Assembly: GCA_033182465.1 (NCBI GenBank)
Contig: CP137322.1
Coordinates: 930,001-994,000 of the forward strand
Source of the DNA: Sanghuangporus weigelae
Lineage: Eukaryota > Basidiomycota > Agaricomycetes > Hymenochaetales > Hymenochaetaceae
DNA length: 64,000 nucleotides
Direction: 5' to 3'
The position numbers and the translations under genes are program-made. Below the pieces are notes generated by a model, which was not told the DNA's origin, did no database searches, and was given only the letters and a program-made list of their open reading frames with translations. Each line of letters begins with the position of its first letter. The first letter of the stretch is position 1. Of this stretch, positions 36,007-47,564 are shown piece by piece.

Positions 36007-37595
36007 ATGCTTTTTGATCTTCCGTCGTTTTACTTCCCTTTGCGAGAGGACGATGGATACCCTGGTGCGTCTTTTCATTGGTATGACAGTGACTAAGGCT
36101 GAGTTAAGGATGCCTCAGGCACTCAAACGCTGCTCGCGACTTCGGACGGGCGAAAATACAGTCTTGGCGGCGTTATCGTGTTCTTTTTCTTGCAGATATT
36201 TGGGGGACAGATTGGCGTTCCAGGCATTCTTCTCACTCTTTACATAGTAAAAGGGCTGAGGAGACATCCTATGCTTGTGAATTTTCTTGTAACTTGGATA
36301 ATCTACTCTATTTCTTTCTGCATACTGTGAGTTCTGTCTTCAAAACCGATACCCTCTTCTGACCATATCCAAGCTTGTACCTGGGAAAGCAATTCGGTCC
36401 AGAACCTAATCATGCACTTTGTGATATTCAGGCATCTCTCATCTATGGAACGGCCGTTATGTGAGTACCCGACTAACAAGCATCTTCGGGCATGAAAGGT
36501 AACGAGATTGCATAGGACTCCTACCGCTGGGCTTTCTTTCGTCCTGAGTGTCGGTATTCATTCATGTTCGTTAGCTTAGAACTTTGCAGAATAGCTTATA
36601 CGCAACAGCTTTGGTTTAGACTTCGAGCCGTAGCAGAAAATAGGTCGGATATTCCAAATCATGAGTTAAGGGACCGTATGGTATGTCTCACCTCTAGTAG
36701 ACAGCGTCCGAAGCTGAATCCGCACCGACAAGCTGATTGCCGCACCATATGCCACTTTTGTGGTTTTCGTTGTATTCACTGCTCTGGTGAGCATATGCGG
36801 AGCGGAGTCAAGATTTACTTCAGAACTGACATATTGCGTAGTTTGGAGCATCAAACTCTGTCTCGAGAAACCGTTATTTGTTCTATTGCACCATCAATTC
36901 GAAGATCGTGTACGTCTGTTTTACGTCTGTTTCATGGTTCCGCTCCTTCGTGATTTACAACTATTTCATGCAGAGACGTGGTTCCAGGAATCGCTGCTGT
37001 GATAATGTTGACAATAATAGTTTTTGAAGGTAGCGATCTTGTTTCTTGCCTTGAAAAGATGCACTGATCAAGTCTACTTCAACAGGTTTGATTGCATACA
37101 AGCTGTATCGAATGCACAAGGCTTTCGTCAATATGCGATCGAACGGTGGTCCACCACTTCATATGATAATCAGAGTCGCGATTTTCAGTATCTACTCTTT
37201 TCTATCGATTGTGTACGTACTTGCTCTTACACATGAATGTTTATTGTGTATTGACTTTGCCATGAACAAAGAGCATGTATCAGTTTCTGGTCAAGAACAG
37301 GAGCAGAATTACCTTACATTATTCAGTCATCGCGTGAGTTTCGATACGTGATACTGATCGACCTTGCTGACGTCCGCTCTGTAAATTCAGTTCCGACAGC
37401 AGCATTCGTGATATTCGGCACTCAACGAGTGCGTCGAATTGACCTCTCTTTGATCTTTTGTTGAAACTGACGGGTTTGATTCAGGACCTTCTCGAGGTTT
37501 GGGGCGTCATTCGTCTTTGGCATTTTTTGACACGCAAGCCTAAACCAGTCCGAATTGACGAAATACAAAAGTCCAAGCCGGTTCTTGATTCTTGA
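36007..37595 (+). CDS. Seven-helix membrane protein, copy C
   Basis: Starts MLFDLPSFYFPLREDDGYP, then exon 2 has YSLGGVIVFFLQIFGGQIGV, PGILLTLYIVKGLRRHPMLV and NFLVTWIIYSISFC. Further blocks are LYLGKQFGPEPNHALCDIQA, SLIYGTAVM, IAAPYATFVVFVVFTALVS, SVSRNRYLFYCTINSKI, PGIAAVIMLTIIVFEG, MIIRVAIFSIYSFLSIV, PTAAFVIFGTQR and a tail DLLEVWGVIRLWHFLTRKPK ending at 37595. Exon structure and motif order match copies B, D and E, and the introns are short. Seven hydrophobic segments; function unknown. It is followed by a TLC-like gene on the opposite strand, the same pairing seen for copy D. Confidence 0.75.
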
Positions 37596-38143
37596 GGACA
37601 ATATTGATTATCTATTTCTTGACGGGGACAAGATTTCTTGCTAGAACTAGACGAAAATATGGTCCCTGTAAAGATAAATGGATGTTTTCTTCATGTACTT
37701 CCTATATGTTTAAATGTCTATAGTTGCTATTGGCTTTTCAAACCGGTGAAAAAACGCACTGCACGAAGCTCGGATCTGGGGTGATTCGTTCGCAAATGTA
37801 ATTGTGAATGCTGGATTTCGAAAGTGCTGCGTGAAACATGACTTGTGGTTTCTCGGATCTTAAAGCTACATTTACTTTCACTGAGCCTGCCTTATCCGAT
37901 TCTCGTCTACTTATTGTAAAAATTCAGCAAGTTTAGAGTCTTCGTCGATGTTCAATGCTAGCGATTGAAACTGGTTTATTCAATAATAATCAAAGCAGAA
38001 GGAAAGTCCATAAGTGTGCAATATCGAACGAATATGCAACTTGGTGACTGCACGTCGCCTCTATAAGCGTTAATCAGACTAGCAAGAGCTGCTACTCACT
38101 GTCATTTAAGTCGATCTATCTGGCATATCTAATATCGAGGAAC
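37596..38143. other. Convergent 3' region between copy C and TLC-like gene 1
   Basis: About 550 bases, AT-rich. It holds both 3' ends. No coding exon or repeat recognised. Confidence 0.35.
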
Positions 38144-39019
38144 TTACGAGCATACTTTCGAAACTGAGATTTGACTTCGTGAGCCACCTTCAAACATATC
38201 AGATGAAATTATCGTACTTCTAATGGTCGCGGAAGCTGATTTAGAAAAGAAGTACTTTTGGCCAATATGTGTTCTTTGCCTGAGCCTGGCAGCTTGAGAG
38301 AAAAATTTCAGAACTAGAAACAGAATAATTCGATGAGTTGTGCGTACTTGTTTTACTTGCGCCTTGATTCTATTACGTGCTCGGGTTCTGCGAAGGATAC
38401 CCTTGACGGATGAAATGAACCACGTAGCATGAAGAATGAACGCCATGCCTAACAGGTATGCGGGTACGAAACTTCCTTCAAAAGCTTCGTTTCTACCTCG
38501 CGACAGAACCGACTGGACCAACATAATGGTGTGCAGTCCTATTCGCATAAAGAAGAAAACGGAAGCGAAAAGGACATCATTACGCAACCTTGGCCACAGA
38601 AATGACGATGCGAGAAGGCACGTTGGTATTTCCATGGATAGGCATATGCAGAAGATGTGTGCCCAGCCACGACTTGTTACATAATGGAGAAGCAAGGCGT
38701 ATGCAACGTGATGTATCCACCCAAGGAAAAGAGAGAGTTGTTGAGGGTACTCGATGCTTCCGATAAGGAGATCCGAAAGGAGAAAGCCTTGGAATGAACC
38801 ACACATAACTTGAGAGAACGAGATCCTCCTGTTTACAGCAAGTATGTCCCGGGACAGGAGGAAGTCCCACAGGAATGGCAAACTACCTGTGGACATGGCA
38901 AGGCTCGTCAGAAACGTCACGATCCATGATTTCTGCTGAACTCTGTCGAATCGAGAAGATGCAAAGATGAAAGCTGAACATGAGAAAAGGAGAGAGGCAA
39001 TGGAGGCAAGAAAAAACAT
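38144..39019 (-). CDS. TLC-domain-like membrane protein, copy 1
   Basis: One long exon of 291 codons begins MFFLASIASLLFSC, the same start as copy 2 at 43.3 kb. Several membrane segments follow. The central part resembles a TLC (TRAM-LAG1-CLN8) domain: CGSFQGFLLSDLLIGSIEYP, FLGWIHHVAYALLLHYVTSR, then CLSMEIPTCLLASSFLWPRL, with the His-His pair and the acidic residue before PT in the expected order. TLC proteins handle or sense lipids (ceramide synthases, TLCD/TMEM56 proteins). Assignment by motif layout is tentative. The region after RARNRIKAQ starts with GTAAAAC and may be an intron, so the last ~60 residues are unsure; the uninterrupted frame stops at 38144. Confidence 0.65.
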   Translation of the reverse strand: MFFLASIASLLFSCSAFIFASSRFDRVQQKSWIVTFLTSLAMSTGSLPFLWDFLLSRDILAVNRRISFSQVMCGSFQGFLLSDLLIGSIEYPQQLSLFLGWIHHVAYALLLHYVTSRGWAHIFCICLSMEIPTCLLASSFLWPRLRNDVLFASVFFFMRIGLHTIMLVQSVLSRGRNEAFEGSFVPAYLLGMAFILHATWFISSVKGILRRTRARNRIKAQVKQVRTTHRIILFLVLKFFSQAARLRQRTHIGQKYFFSKSASATIRSTIISSDMFEGGSRSQISVSKVCS

Positions 39020-40208
39020 TTACACGAGAAGTTAAGAGCAAAGACTGGGTAATCGCTAGTAAGCTCATCTTGCGTAACACTCTGACATATATGAATCACA
39101 GACTAGTGCTGTGCGTGAGACGCACGAGTCGGTCAATTTTAGCACCCGCACAGCACAAGCGGCGAAGGCAAAGCAAACAGGAAGCTCAGGCCTATTGTGT
39201 TCACCGTGATTGAAACTGATACTGACTTCGCATCATAAAATGACTTATTTGTAGTCCGTCCGTGTCGGACCCACGCCAGTACTAGTGATTGCCACTCGTG
39301 TACAGGTCAGGTCGTGTACAAGTGAGGCGTCTAATAAGTCCTCGTGGATTCCCAAAGATTTCACCGAACTCCGTGGATCCACGTTGCCTTGCAGTCTTGA
39401 ATGACTGAAGACCGGAGACTATTAGAAAGAGATAGGACGAAAGCGAGTCACTGTGAGTATCGTGGGATTTCGATTGGACTGACTGAGCACAAAAATAGTC
39501 CCGCCGTTGCAATAAATGCCGAGCAGTCGCGTCGATCGTCGAAAATACCACGTGATTTGCAAATTCCGACATGAGTCTTGAGGTTGCCAATTAAGTTAAT
39601 AAGCTGACGCCGCTGTTTCGTGGCAGAGCGCTGTACTACCCACATCGGCAGCTTCTCTGTTATTTTCTCCCCAGTATCACAGTGCAAGTAAACCACCAAT
39701 CAGGGCCTTCGTAGGCCTCGGGAAATGATGCACCCGAGCATATTTATGCAACAACCTTGTTCTTTCAGGACTTCATACTTATCGGAACATGTTGTATTAC
39801 TGAAGGCGATCAAAGCTTTTAGATCAAGTGTATTCAATTATACTTGTTGGTTTCTGTCGAAGCGCATGCAGTGGTTACAATCATCCTGATTGTTGCTTAT
39901 GATGCGAAAATAAGTACTCTGCAAATGCAAGTCCAGAGACTGCTCAGTACTGTGACCCTCTTCAAGTGCTTTCTGTCTATACTTGACGATCTTTCTCATG
40001 CACCATGAAGCTTCACGCTGGTACTCAGCTTCAATCGTTTTTCTTTCCGGTTCGCAATTTAACGAACGTTGCAAATGGTTCTGATGAAGCATATCATTGT
40101 ACGTTCTGAATTACCTATCATTATATATCCTCTCTGATTCATCCTCTTCGCAAACAAGTCTCGTCGCTCATTCTGGGTCCGGGTAGTGGTAATCCAGGCT
40201 ATAAATCA
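39020..40208. other. Gap between TLC-like gene 1 and seven-helix copy D
   Basis: About 1.2 kb of upstream DNA shared by two divergent genes. It may include the 5' exon of copy D near 40083. Small frames on the minus strand (39282-39699) show no domain and no matching paralogue elsewhere in the window. Confidence 0.3.
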
Positions 40209-41718
40209 ATGCTCATCTCGATTTACTTCTTCCTTCAAATTTTTGGAAGCCACGTCGGCGTACCCGCAATACTACTCACTCTATTCCTCAAGAAGGACAT
40301 CCGAAGACACCCACTTCTCATTAACTTTCTAGTCACCTGGATTCTTTATGCCAGTGCATTCTGCCTTCTGTGGGTGGATCGCTTTGCATCATATCTAATT
40401 GACCTCTGAACTCTTGCCAGGCTCTATGTAGGAAAGCAATTTGGACCCGAGCCTCCTGTTGGACTGTGTCTTTCGCAGGCATCCTTGATCTACGGCGCAG
40501 CAGTCATGTAAGCCCGTCAAGTTGGGAACTCCACACTTCTTATTTATACTTTATCAACCGAACGGAGCTTAGGTGCTCATCTGCAGGCCTTGTTTTCGTC
40601 ATCAATGTGAGCACCATGTTCCTTTCAGCACCATGTAGCTAAAACCGTATTGCTTGACAGATTTGGATCGGGTTAAATGCGCTTTCCAGGACGCAACCGA
40701 GCTTCAATGTTCAGAAATGGAGAGACTATTTGGTCAGCCGTTTCATCCCTTTGGAATTTTCCTTCGCCTTGTTTGAGGCGAGATGCTCGCTCGATTAATA
40801 ACTCTAGACAACTTGCTTACATTTTCTTTGGCATATAATAGTTAATCGCGACACCGTACATTCTCTTTGTTGTGTTTACGGTCGCCATGGCAGCTGTGAG
40901 TATTTCCATCGGACCACTCAGAACGTATCTGACGTATGCATAGATTGGTGCTGCCTATCCTCGATTCGTGACTCGGGAGCAGTACTTTTTTTACTGCACA
41001 ATTAACTTGCAGGTTGTGTGAGTCTGTTTCTGTCCCTTCCATCATGTTTTACGCTTAACGTCATCCCTTTTCCGATAGAGATCTTGTTCCGGGTTGTTCT
41101 GGACTCGTTTTGATATGTGTCATGATGTTTGAAGGTGAGAGTCAGCGCAATTATCCCAGTCTGGCCTCAGCAAATAATTTGATTCGGACAGCTCTGATTG
41201 GGATGAAGCTCTATCAAATGAACTCCGCTTCTGCCGTAATGAAGTTAAATTCAACACCTCCTCTGAGCCTCATCATTCGCGTGCTGGTCTTTAGTTCATA
41301 CTCTATACTATCGCTCTTGTAAGCATCATGCCCATTCCTGCCTAACACGCTGACTTTATGGGTTCGCAGAGCATGCATTGGTTTCTGGTCACAACAAGGC
41401 GACGATGCGCCATATATAATCCAAGCCTCTCGTGAGTTTTCCTCTGAATAAGACCTAGTCATTTATAAACAATTCGATAGTCCCGACAGTCGCTTTTATC
41501 GTTTTCGGAACACAGTCGGTGAGCAGTTTTCAGTGTTACTTGGATCATATTTGATCCGTACCGGAACTTTCGCCTAGGACATACTGGACGCTTGGGGAAT
41601 CAACGCTTTCTGGAGAAAATTGCGAAGTAAGAAAACTTTACCGCAAGCTCAGAAGCCACTCCCTCCTGCACCTCGCTCTTTGACTACACCTCAGCATGAC
41701 CGGACCGGAGCAGATTGA
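40209..41718 (+). CDS. Seven-helix membrane protein, copy D
   Basis: The most regular copy. MLISIYFFLQIFGSHVGVPA, ILLTLFLKKDIRRHPLLINF and LVTWILYASAFCLL are followed by LYVGKQFGPEPPVGLCLSQA, SLIYGAAVM, IWIGLNALSRTQPSFNVQKW, LIATPYILFVVFTVAMAA, AAYPRFVTREQYFFYCTINL, VPGCSGLVLICVMMFEG, SLIIRVLVFSSYSILSLL, FWSQQGDDAPYIIQAS and VPTVAFIVFGTQS. The tail reads DILDAWGINAFWRKLRSKKT and contains QKPLPPAPRS, the same proline motif as copy A. About ten exons. The true start may be one exon upstream (the frame extends back through LILGPGSGNPGYKS to an acceptor near 40160); 40209 is the first in-frame ATG. Function unknown. Confidence 0.75.
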
Positions 41719-42429
41719 ATGGGATCAGAAGACTATCATCTTATGATGAGTATGCAACAAGTAGGGCGCCTGGAAGCGCCCCATTTGATAGATGAATCTT
41801 TACGTTGACTCCTTTTACCATGCCTAATGTATGGCATCCGATTTTGCGTAACTTCGTAATGCAGTGAAATTGTATGCATGAGAAGATACGTTGAAAGATT
41901 CTGATACCGGGTGGCGTATGAATCACATCGATGCATCAATGTGATCGGACTTACAGAAGATCTTACGCCTTGAGGACAGAACGGTCGTCTGTGCTCTTTG
42001 AAATAAGTACATGGGAGATGCCCTGTTTGATGAAACGTTCAAGCAACACAGAAATTTCTCACCGTCGTATTGTTGCTTAATCACGGAGCTTGTGTAGTTG
42101 AGTTTGATCGGGCTTCTCTTTCAAATTTAGCATGAACTATCACTATGACTTGCCGTTCATTTCCCCGATGAAATGCACATCTATACGAATACATGAATGA
42201 TCTCGATGCAATATACAAGCCTAACGTGTTACGAACTTGAAATTAATCTCTAAGCGTCAACAGATGTGCTGGTGGTCGCAAGAGCCATAAATTGTAATAT
42301 GGATGCTGTAAAAGAGGCGAATGGAAGGTCATAAGGACGCGGGAATGATGCACAAAAATCTTGCAGGAAGCCGGAAAACTACTTCCGGATTTCCGTCCTG
42401 TAACTCCCAGGTACTGAGGCGTTTGCGAG
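41719..42429. other. Convergent 3' region between copy D and TLC-like gene 2
   Basis: About 710 bases with no supported gene. The arrangement (seven-helix gene, gap, opposite-strand TLC-like gene) repeats that at 36.0-39.0 kb, so the gap is expected to contain two 3' ends. Confidence 0.3.
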
Positions 42430-43303
42430 CTACAAAATATAGAATGTCAAGGAGGCATTTAATGTATCTAGATATATTACCTTGGTGTCTTCAAAGTAAA
42501 CCATACGGAGCGTGCTATCGATATGGATCGAACCGATAGATGCCTTTCGGCTCGACTGAATTATGGTAAGACATTAAGAAGAGGAGGTGCCAACAGCTTC
42601 AGATAAACATCTTTACCTGTGATTCTCGTGAGCCTGTAGCGGTTCCATTGTGACTATTTGCGCGAGCTCTACCAATGGTTCCCTTTGCAGACGACATAAA
42701 CCATCGTGCATGCATAATGAACGTGGCTAAGAACAGGAATGCAGGGACAAAACTTCCTCCCATTGCTCCGTTCCTTCCCCGTGGTAAGATGGATTCAAGG
42801 AAGAGTGTAGCATGCAGGGCAATACGGGTCCAGAAGAACAGTACAACATATAATGTGTCGTTGCGCAGCTTTGGCCAGAGAAATGATGATGCGAGGAGGC
42901 AAGTCGGTACCTCCATGGACAAACATAAGCTAAATACATGCGACCAGCCGCGTACCGTTACGAACGGCAGAATAAAAGCGTATATGATATGATGGGCCCA
43001 TCCGAGGATAGGTGAGAGATGATGGGGATACTCGATCTTTCCGATAACAAGGTCTGAAAGGAGAAAACCTTGGAATGAACCGCAAACGGCTCGAGCGAGG
43101 AGAGTTCTGTGTCGCACGGCAAGTAGATCACCTCGTTGTGACAAAAAGTCTTGCAAGAATGGAAAGCTACAGGTCGACATTGCCGCGCTGGCAAGGAAAG
43201 TTACTATCCACGACTTCTGTTTCGCGGACGTAAAACGAGGAGCCATAAACGAGTAGCAGAGGCAAGAGAAGAGAAAGGAGGACACTGAAGCGAGGAGGAA
43301 CAT
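42430..43303 (-). CDS. TLC-domain-like membrane protein, copy 2
   Basis: Starts MFLLASVSSFLFSC, parallel to copy 1. Blocks in order are QKSWIVTFLASAAMSTCSFP, CGSFQGFLLSDLVIGKIEYP, ILGWAHHIIYAFILPFVTVR, FSLCLSMEVPTCLLASSFLW and FVPAFLFLATFIMHARWFMS. The His-His and E-x-PTCLL residues are kept in both copies. The frame reads without interruption to 42599. A better model splices after ESQ (GTAAAG...TTCAG, 61 bases) into SSRKASIGSIHIDSTLRMVY and stops at 42430. Overall similarity to copy 1 is clear over the whole first ~220 residues, so the two arose by duplication. A TLC-type role in lipid handling is inferred from motif layout only. It lies divergently upstream of the first betaine-lipid synthase gene. 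Confidence 0.66.
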
Positions 43304-44639
43304 CGTAGGCGTAGATTTGCAGATTATGAACGGAGGAAGAGTAAGACCGTCCACTGCTAGACCGTTTTGAATTCTCTGGAAGGTTCAACCTGACTGATTC
43401 CGACAGGAGACCCATCGGAGCTTTTAGAATTCAGTCCAGTAGTAAAGAAGGCAAGACTCAGAACCGACCGTCGAGTCGATTCTTAGTTTACGTCTTGCAT
43501 TTCATTCAGTTTCTCTCTTCCCTGCGGACCACTGGGACCAACCTAGTTGCGACATCGAAAGCCATGGATGAGATCAAATCAAGGCTACCGCGAGGTTTTT
43601 GGTGCACTTGAGGCCACATATGTTTGATTCTGATAGTCCATTTGTTGTGCCAGGTTTCGACGCACGTGCCGCTACAATTAAAATCGTGCGATAATCATCT
43701 TCCCTTTCGGGCGGTACTACAACTTGAATCCCTTGACTGAGACTCTGGACATTCAACCATCAAAACGCATGACGACGTACATTGCGAGATTCCAGGCGAC
43801 GCACGTTTGAAATCAAGATGAAGCGCCGCTTCCGCAAGAGCTCGTGTCAGTGTTCGGGGAGCTGAAGATGCCATACAGGGCTTATTTCGCTCGGTGCAAC
43901 TTGAGGAACGTGCAAACACTGAATTCCACGTATTTGATTTGGCACAGGTACTAATTCACCTCATCCACTGCCCCGAGTCCGCCGACCAGAACTGTCCTTA
44001 GCGAGGTTTGATAAATCGATTCGGTGTCATGATACCTTTTCCCGAATTAATGTTGTATTTGTTTTTTCTTCCGTCGAAGCCGCGTAAGTATGCATGAGAA
44101 AGGGAGCTTATCAAGTTATCTGCGAAGAACGCGTGTGGAAAACTACTTGTAACTTTCTAGTCCTTCATCATACAATCTTTCTCTGAGTTGCTAGCCTTGT
44201 AGGACCAGTATCTGATATCGGTCCAAGTGGTTCACATCCAAACTTGTTGGGATTCTTTCATTCCAAAAAAAAAATTTTTGATATTATTAATATTGTTGTG
44301 AGAGAATCAGTCCAGCGTGAGAATTTTGTCGAGTAAGCAGTACAGTACATAAGTGAGCGCGCACGCCGATATTACATAAAAAATACAATAATTTTTGGAA
44401 CGTCTCAAGGATGACACCAAGATGACAACTGGTACTGTTGATTTGGTTCCGTCACTAATCTTAGGCTCCTGAGTATAAGTGGGATACGGATAGGGGCTCC
44501 CGTGATGTGCAACACCACATTCCCCTGCTGCTCAATCTCTTTCTACCATTAGTACTTCCACCTCCGCGGACACGCATTCATTTCGTCGAATCATTGTAAT
44601 TTCCTTGGCCCCGCTTTCCATTTTGTTCAATATATCAAA
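43304..44639. promoter_or_regulatory. Divergent upstream region of TLC-like gene 2 and BTA1 copy 1
   Basis: About 1.3 kb. A CACGTG word at 43663-43668 would fit a bHLH (Pho4-type) site, but one six-base match in this length can be chance. An A/T homopolymer stretch lies at about 44266-44280, and a TATAAG box at about 44474, some 165 bases before the BTA1 start. No coding exon recognised. Confidence 0.35.
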
Positions 44640-47564
44640 ATGGTCGGCCTCGCGAACATCCGGATGCTCTGGAACGCTATCATTGCTCCCACTGGCGGCA
44701 AAGGGCAGCAAGAACGAATGAACAATGTGAGCACGTCTCTCGACACTCACCCGCTTAGTTGTACATTCTGAATCCATCTTTAGTTTTACAAAGGTCAGGC
44801 CGACGTTTACGATGTAACCAGGAAAGATCTATTGAGAGGAAGGAGAACCATGCTTCGCCTCGCGGCCGCTCATCTTTTTGAGTCTCGGAAGTCTGGACAA
44901 CAAGGAAGGCTGGTCTGGTTGGACGTCGGAGGTGGAACTGGTAAGATCCGGATATTTAATCCGAAACAATTCAGTCGATTGATCGTGCCTCATTAGGTCA
45001 CAACATCGAGGCGATGGACGCATTTATTCCAATCGATACCTTTGACGCGATTTACCTCGTCGATATATGCGAACCTCTCCTTCAAGTTGCCGAGAAACGT
45101 TTTGCTTTTCACAGGTGGACAAACATACATGTTATTCATCAGGATGCGGCTTCCTTTGTTCTTCCGGGGATTGATGGTACCGCGGATCACGGTGCAATAA
45201 GCCTTGTGACATTCAGTTACTCGCTTACTATGGCAAGTAATTGACACCTCACGAATAATTTGTTGGCTTCTGATATCGCAGTTAAGATTCCAGACTTCTA
45301 TTCCGTCCTTGATCGTATATCATCCTTCCTGGCTCCAGAGGGGCTCATTGGTGTCGCCGACTTCTACAGTTCCGGAGATATATTTCAGTGGCCGGCTTCT
45401 GTCGTAGACGTTGATAGAGCATGCGGCGGGCTTTCGCACTGGTTCTGGCAGATTTGGTTCTATTTTGACAACATCTCGCTTGGCTCTCAGCGAAGAGAGT
45501 ATCTTGAATATAAGTTTCAAACTGTGAGTCCGCGAGGGTATTTCATTTCGTATAAGAAGCTAAAATAGTTTTCAGGTGAAAGTTTTTAATGGTCGAAACA
45601 AATTCCTTTTGCGCTCATTTATTCGTATGTGCGTATGTGATTCGGTAACGAGTCATCACAAAAATTTGCACGATATAGCATTGGATAACGTCAAAATATG
45701 AGGGACTTACGATTGCTTACGATTGCTTCTGTGTTCTGTGGCGCAGTAATCGATTCTAATCTCGTGCAAATTTTTGTGATAACCCGATAACAGGTTGATC
45801 AAGGACCATTTACTAAACTGCGACAGCCCTTACTATGTTTGGTTGGGAAAGCTCACTTCGACGCCCACACGTAGTATTCTAGCCCCAGTTAATCCTGTGC
45901 ATCAAGAGCGGCTCGAATCTTTGTTTAGCATGACGGTTAGTGCCGTGGTTTTCGTTCTTATTTTCGGATAGTTTGATACCTTCCTTTATTTCCAGCCATG
46001 GAGAACGCTGTATTTCCCCAAGCCCTGGCATGTATATATGAGCAAACCTCTGAACACAATTACCTCGGTACGTCAATTGACCTGTATTCCCATATACTTA
46101 CCTAAACAGATCGATGAAAGTGGGATCCGTCTGAAGATATGAAGTATCTTGAGCCTGGTCCAAATGATTCGATTCTGACGATCACATCTGCCGGAGACAA
46201 TGTTCTTCATTATGCATTGCAAGCGCAATTTCAAAGCGTGAGTTCTTGCGGTATCATTCCCATTAGCTTCAAGGCTTACTAGAGCTGCTTCTAGATCCAC
46301 TGCGTTGACACGAACCCTTGGTAAGATCAATAGAGACTTGTAGCCGTCGTCGCTCTCGCTGACTAGTACGCGAAGTCAAAACCATCTGCTTGAGTTGAAA
46401 ATGGCCGCTTTAAGAACCCTCTCTTACGAACTCGTATTTTCCATGTTTGGCCACGGACACGTCGAATCGTTCCATGAGATTTTGGATTTGAAGCTTTCTC
46501 CATATTTGTCTGCTCCTTCCTATCAATACTGGAGAGCGAACGTGCATATGTTCGCAACAGAGACACCTCTTTATACGCATGGTTTCTCAGGTCTAGCTCG
46601 TCGTATTATCGATGCTCTTTTTAGGGTCACTGGACGTTCGAGTGATGTGGAGCGGTTATTCAAAGCAAGCACAATTAATGAACAGGTTTATATATGGAGT
46701 AATCGAATACGCTCCATAATTTTAAACCGGCTTATTGTATCGCTTTTGTGTTGCCGTTGGTTCTCTCGACGTGCTCTTAAGGTGTCAGAAAACCAGAGGA
46801 ACGTGCTGCTTTCTGAAGGAACGATACATGGCTACGTCAAGGACACACTGGATCCCGTCCTTTCATCGAAACTTCTGAAGGACGAGGGATACTACTACTT
46901 AATGGTTTGGCTAATACAATACTAGAAAGTCGGAAGAGTTGATTTGTTTTTGTGACTCAGATGCTCTCAGGACATTACAGCCCAACTTCGTGTCCGTCAT
47001 ATCTCACTCGGGAAGGCTTCAATTCTCTCCGAGCCGATAACGGAAAGCGGATGGACCCGCTCAAGATTTACACGGATACGATTGCAGGGTTCGTTTGGGT
47101 CGTATCTTGTTTCTCTTTTCCTAACAACAGATTAGAACTTTGCAGACTATGCCAAACTCATCGATATCAAGAGTGATTCTTATGGATCACTTGGACCAGT
47201 TCTCAACGGATAGCGCAGAGGTTGAAGAAATGATACAGCATCTGCATAGTGTTCTTAAGCCTGGTGGTTTCATACTTCTGCATTCAGTTGCTAGATCGCC
47301 GTGGTTTATTGCACGGTAAGTGAACCCGAAACGTGAATTTGGCAAAACGTCTAACGTCTTACAGATTTGCATCTGTAGGTTTCGAACCAAACTGTTTGAA
47401 AGTTCGGAAGCCTGGCAGTAAAGAGGCCCTTGACCACATCAACGCGTAAGTCAGCTGTTAATCCTATATGCCTCGTATTCTAACTGTGGTCGCGCAGGTA
47501 TGCTTCTTTCTGGAGATTCGAGAAAGTCAGGAAACAGAGCCCGATAAATCGCAGGGAATTTTGA
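44640..47564 (+). CDS. BTA1: Betaine lipid synthase, copy 1
   Basis: A multi-exon two-domain enzyme. The N-terminal half is a SAM-dependent methyltransferase (BtaB-like): VWLDVGGGTGHNIEAMDAFI is the SAM loop, with DAIYLVDICEPLLQVAEKRF and LAPEGLIGVADFYSSGDIFQ. The C-terminal half is BtaA-like (DUF3419): WDPSEDMKYLEPGPNDSILT, ITSAGDNVLHYALQAQFQSI, HCVDTNP, QNHLLELKMAALRTLSYELV, VYIWSNRIRSIILNRLIVSL and LSGHYSPTSCPSYLTREGF. BtaA moves the 3-amino-3-carboxypropyl group of SAM onto diacylglycerol and BtaB N-methylates it, giving the phosphorus-free lipid DGTS. In fungi such as Neurospora the pathway is induced by phosphate starvation. The start MVGLANIRMLWNAIIAPTGG is clear, and the end is SPINRREF-stop. 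One intron holds a small inverted-repeat insertion. Confidence 0.88.
45655..45780. mobile_element. 126-base MITE-like insertion in an intron of BTA1 copy 1
   Basis: Ends are perfect 19-base inverted repeats (ATCACAAAAATTTGCACGA and its complement). The interior has a small direct duplication (TTACGATTGC twice). The matching intron of BTA1 copy 2 is only about 43 bases and lacks it, so it inserted in copy 1 after the duplication or was lost from copy 2. No coding capacity and no clear target duplication. Confidence 0.65.
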
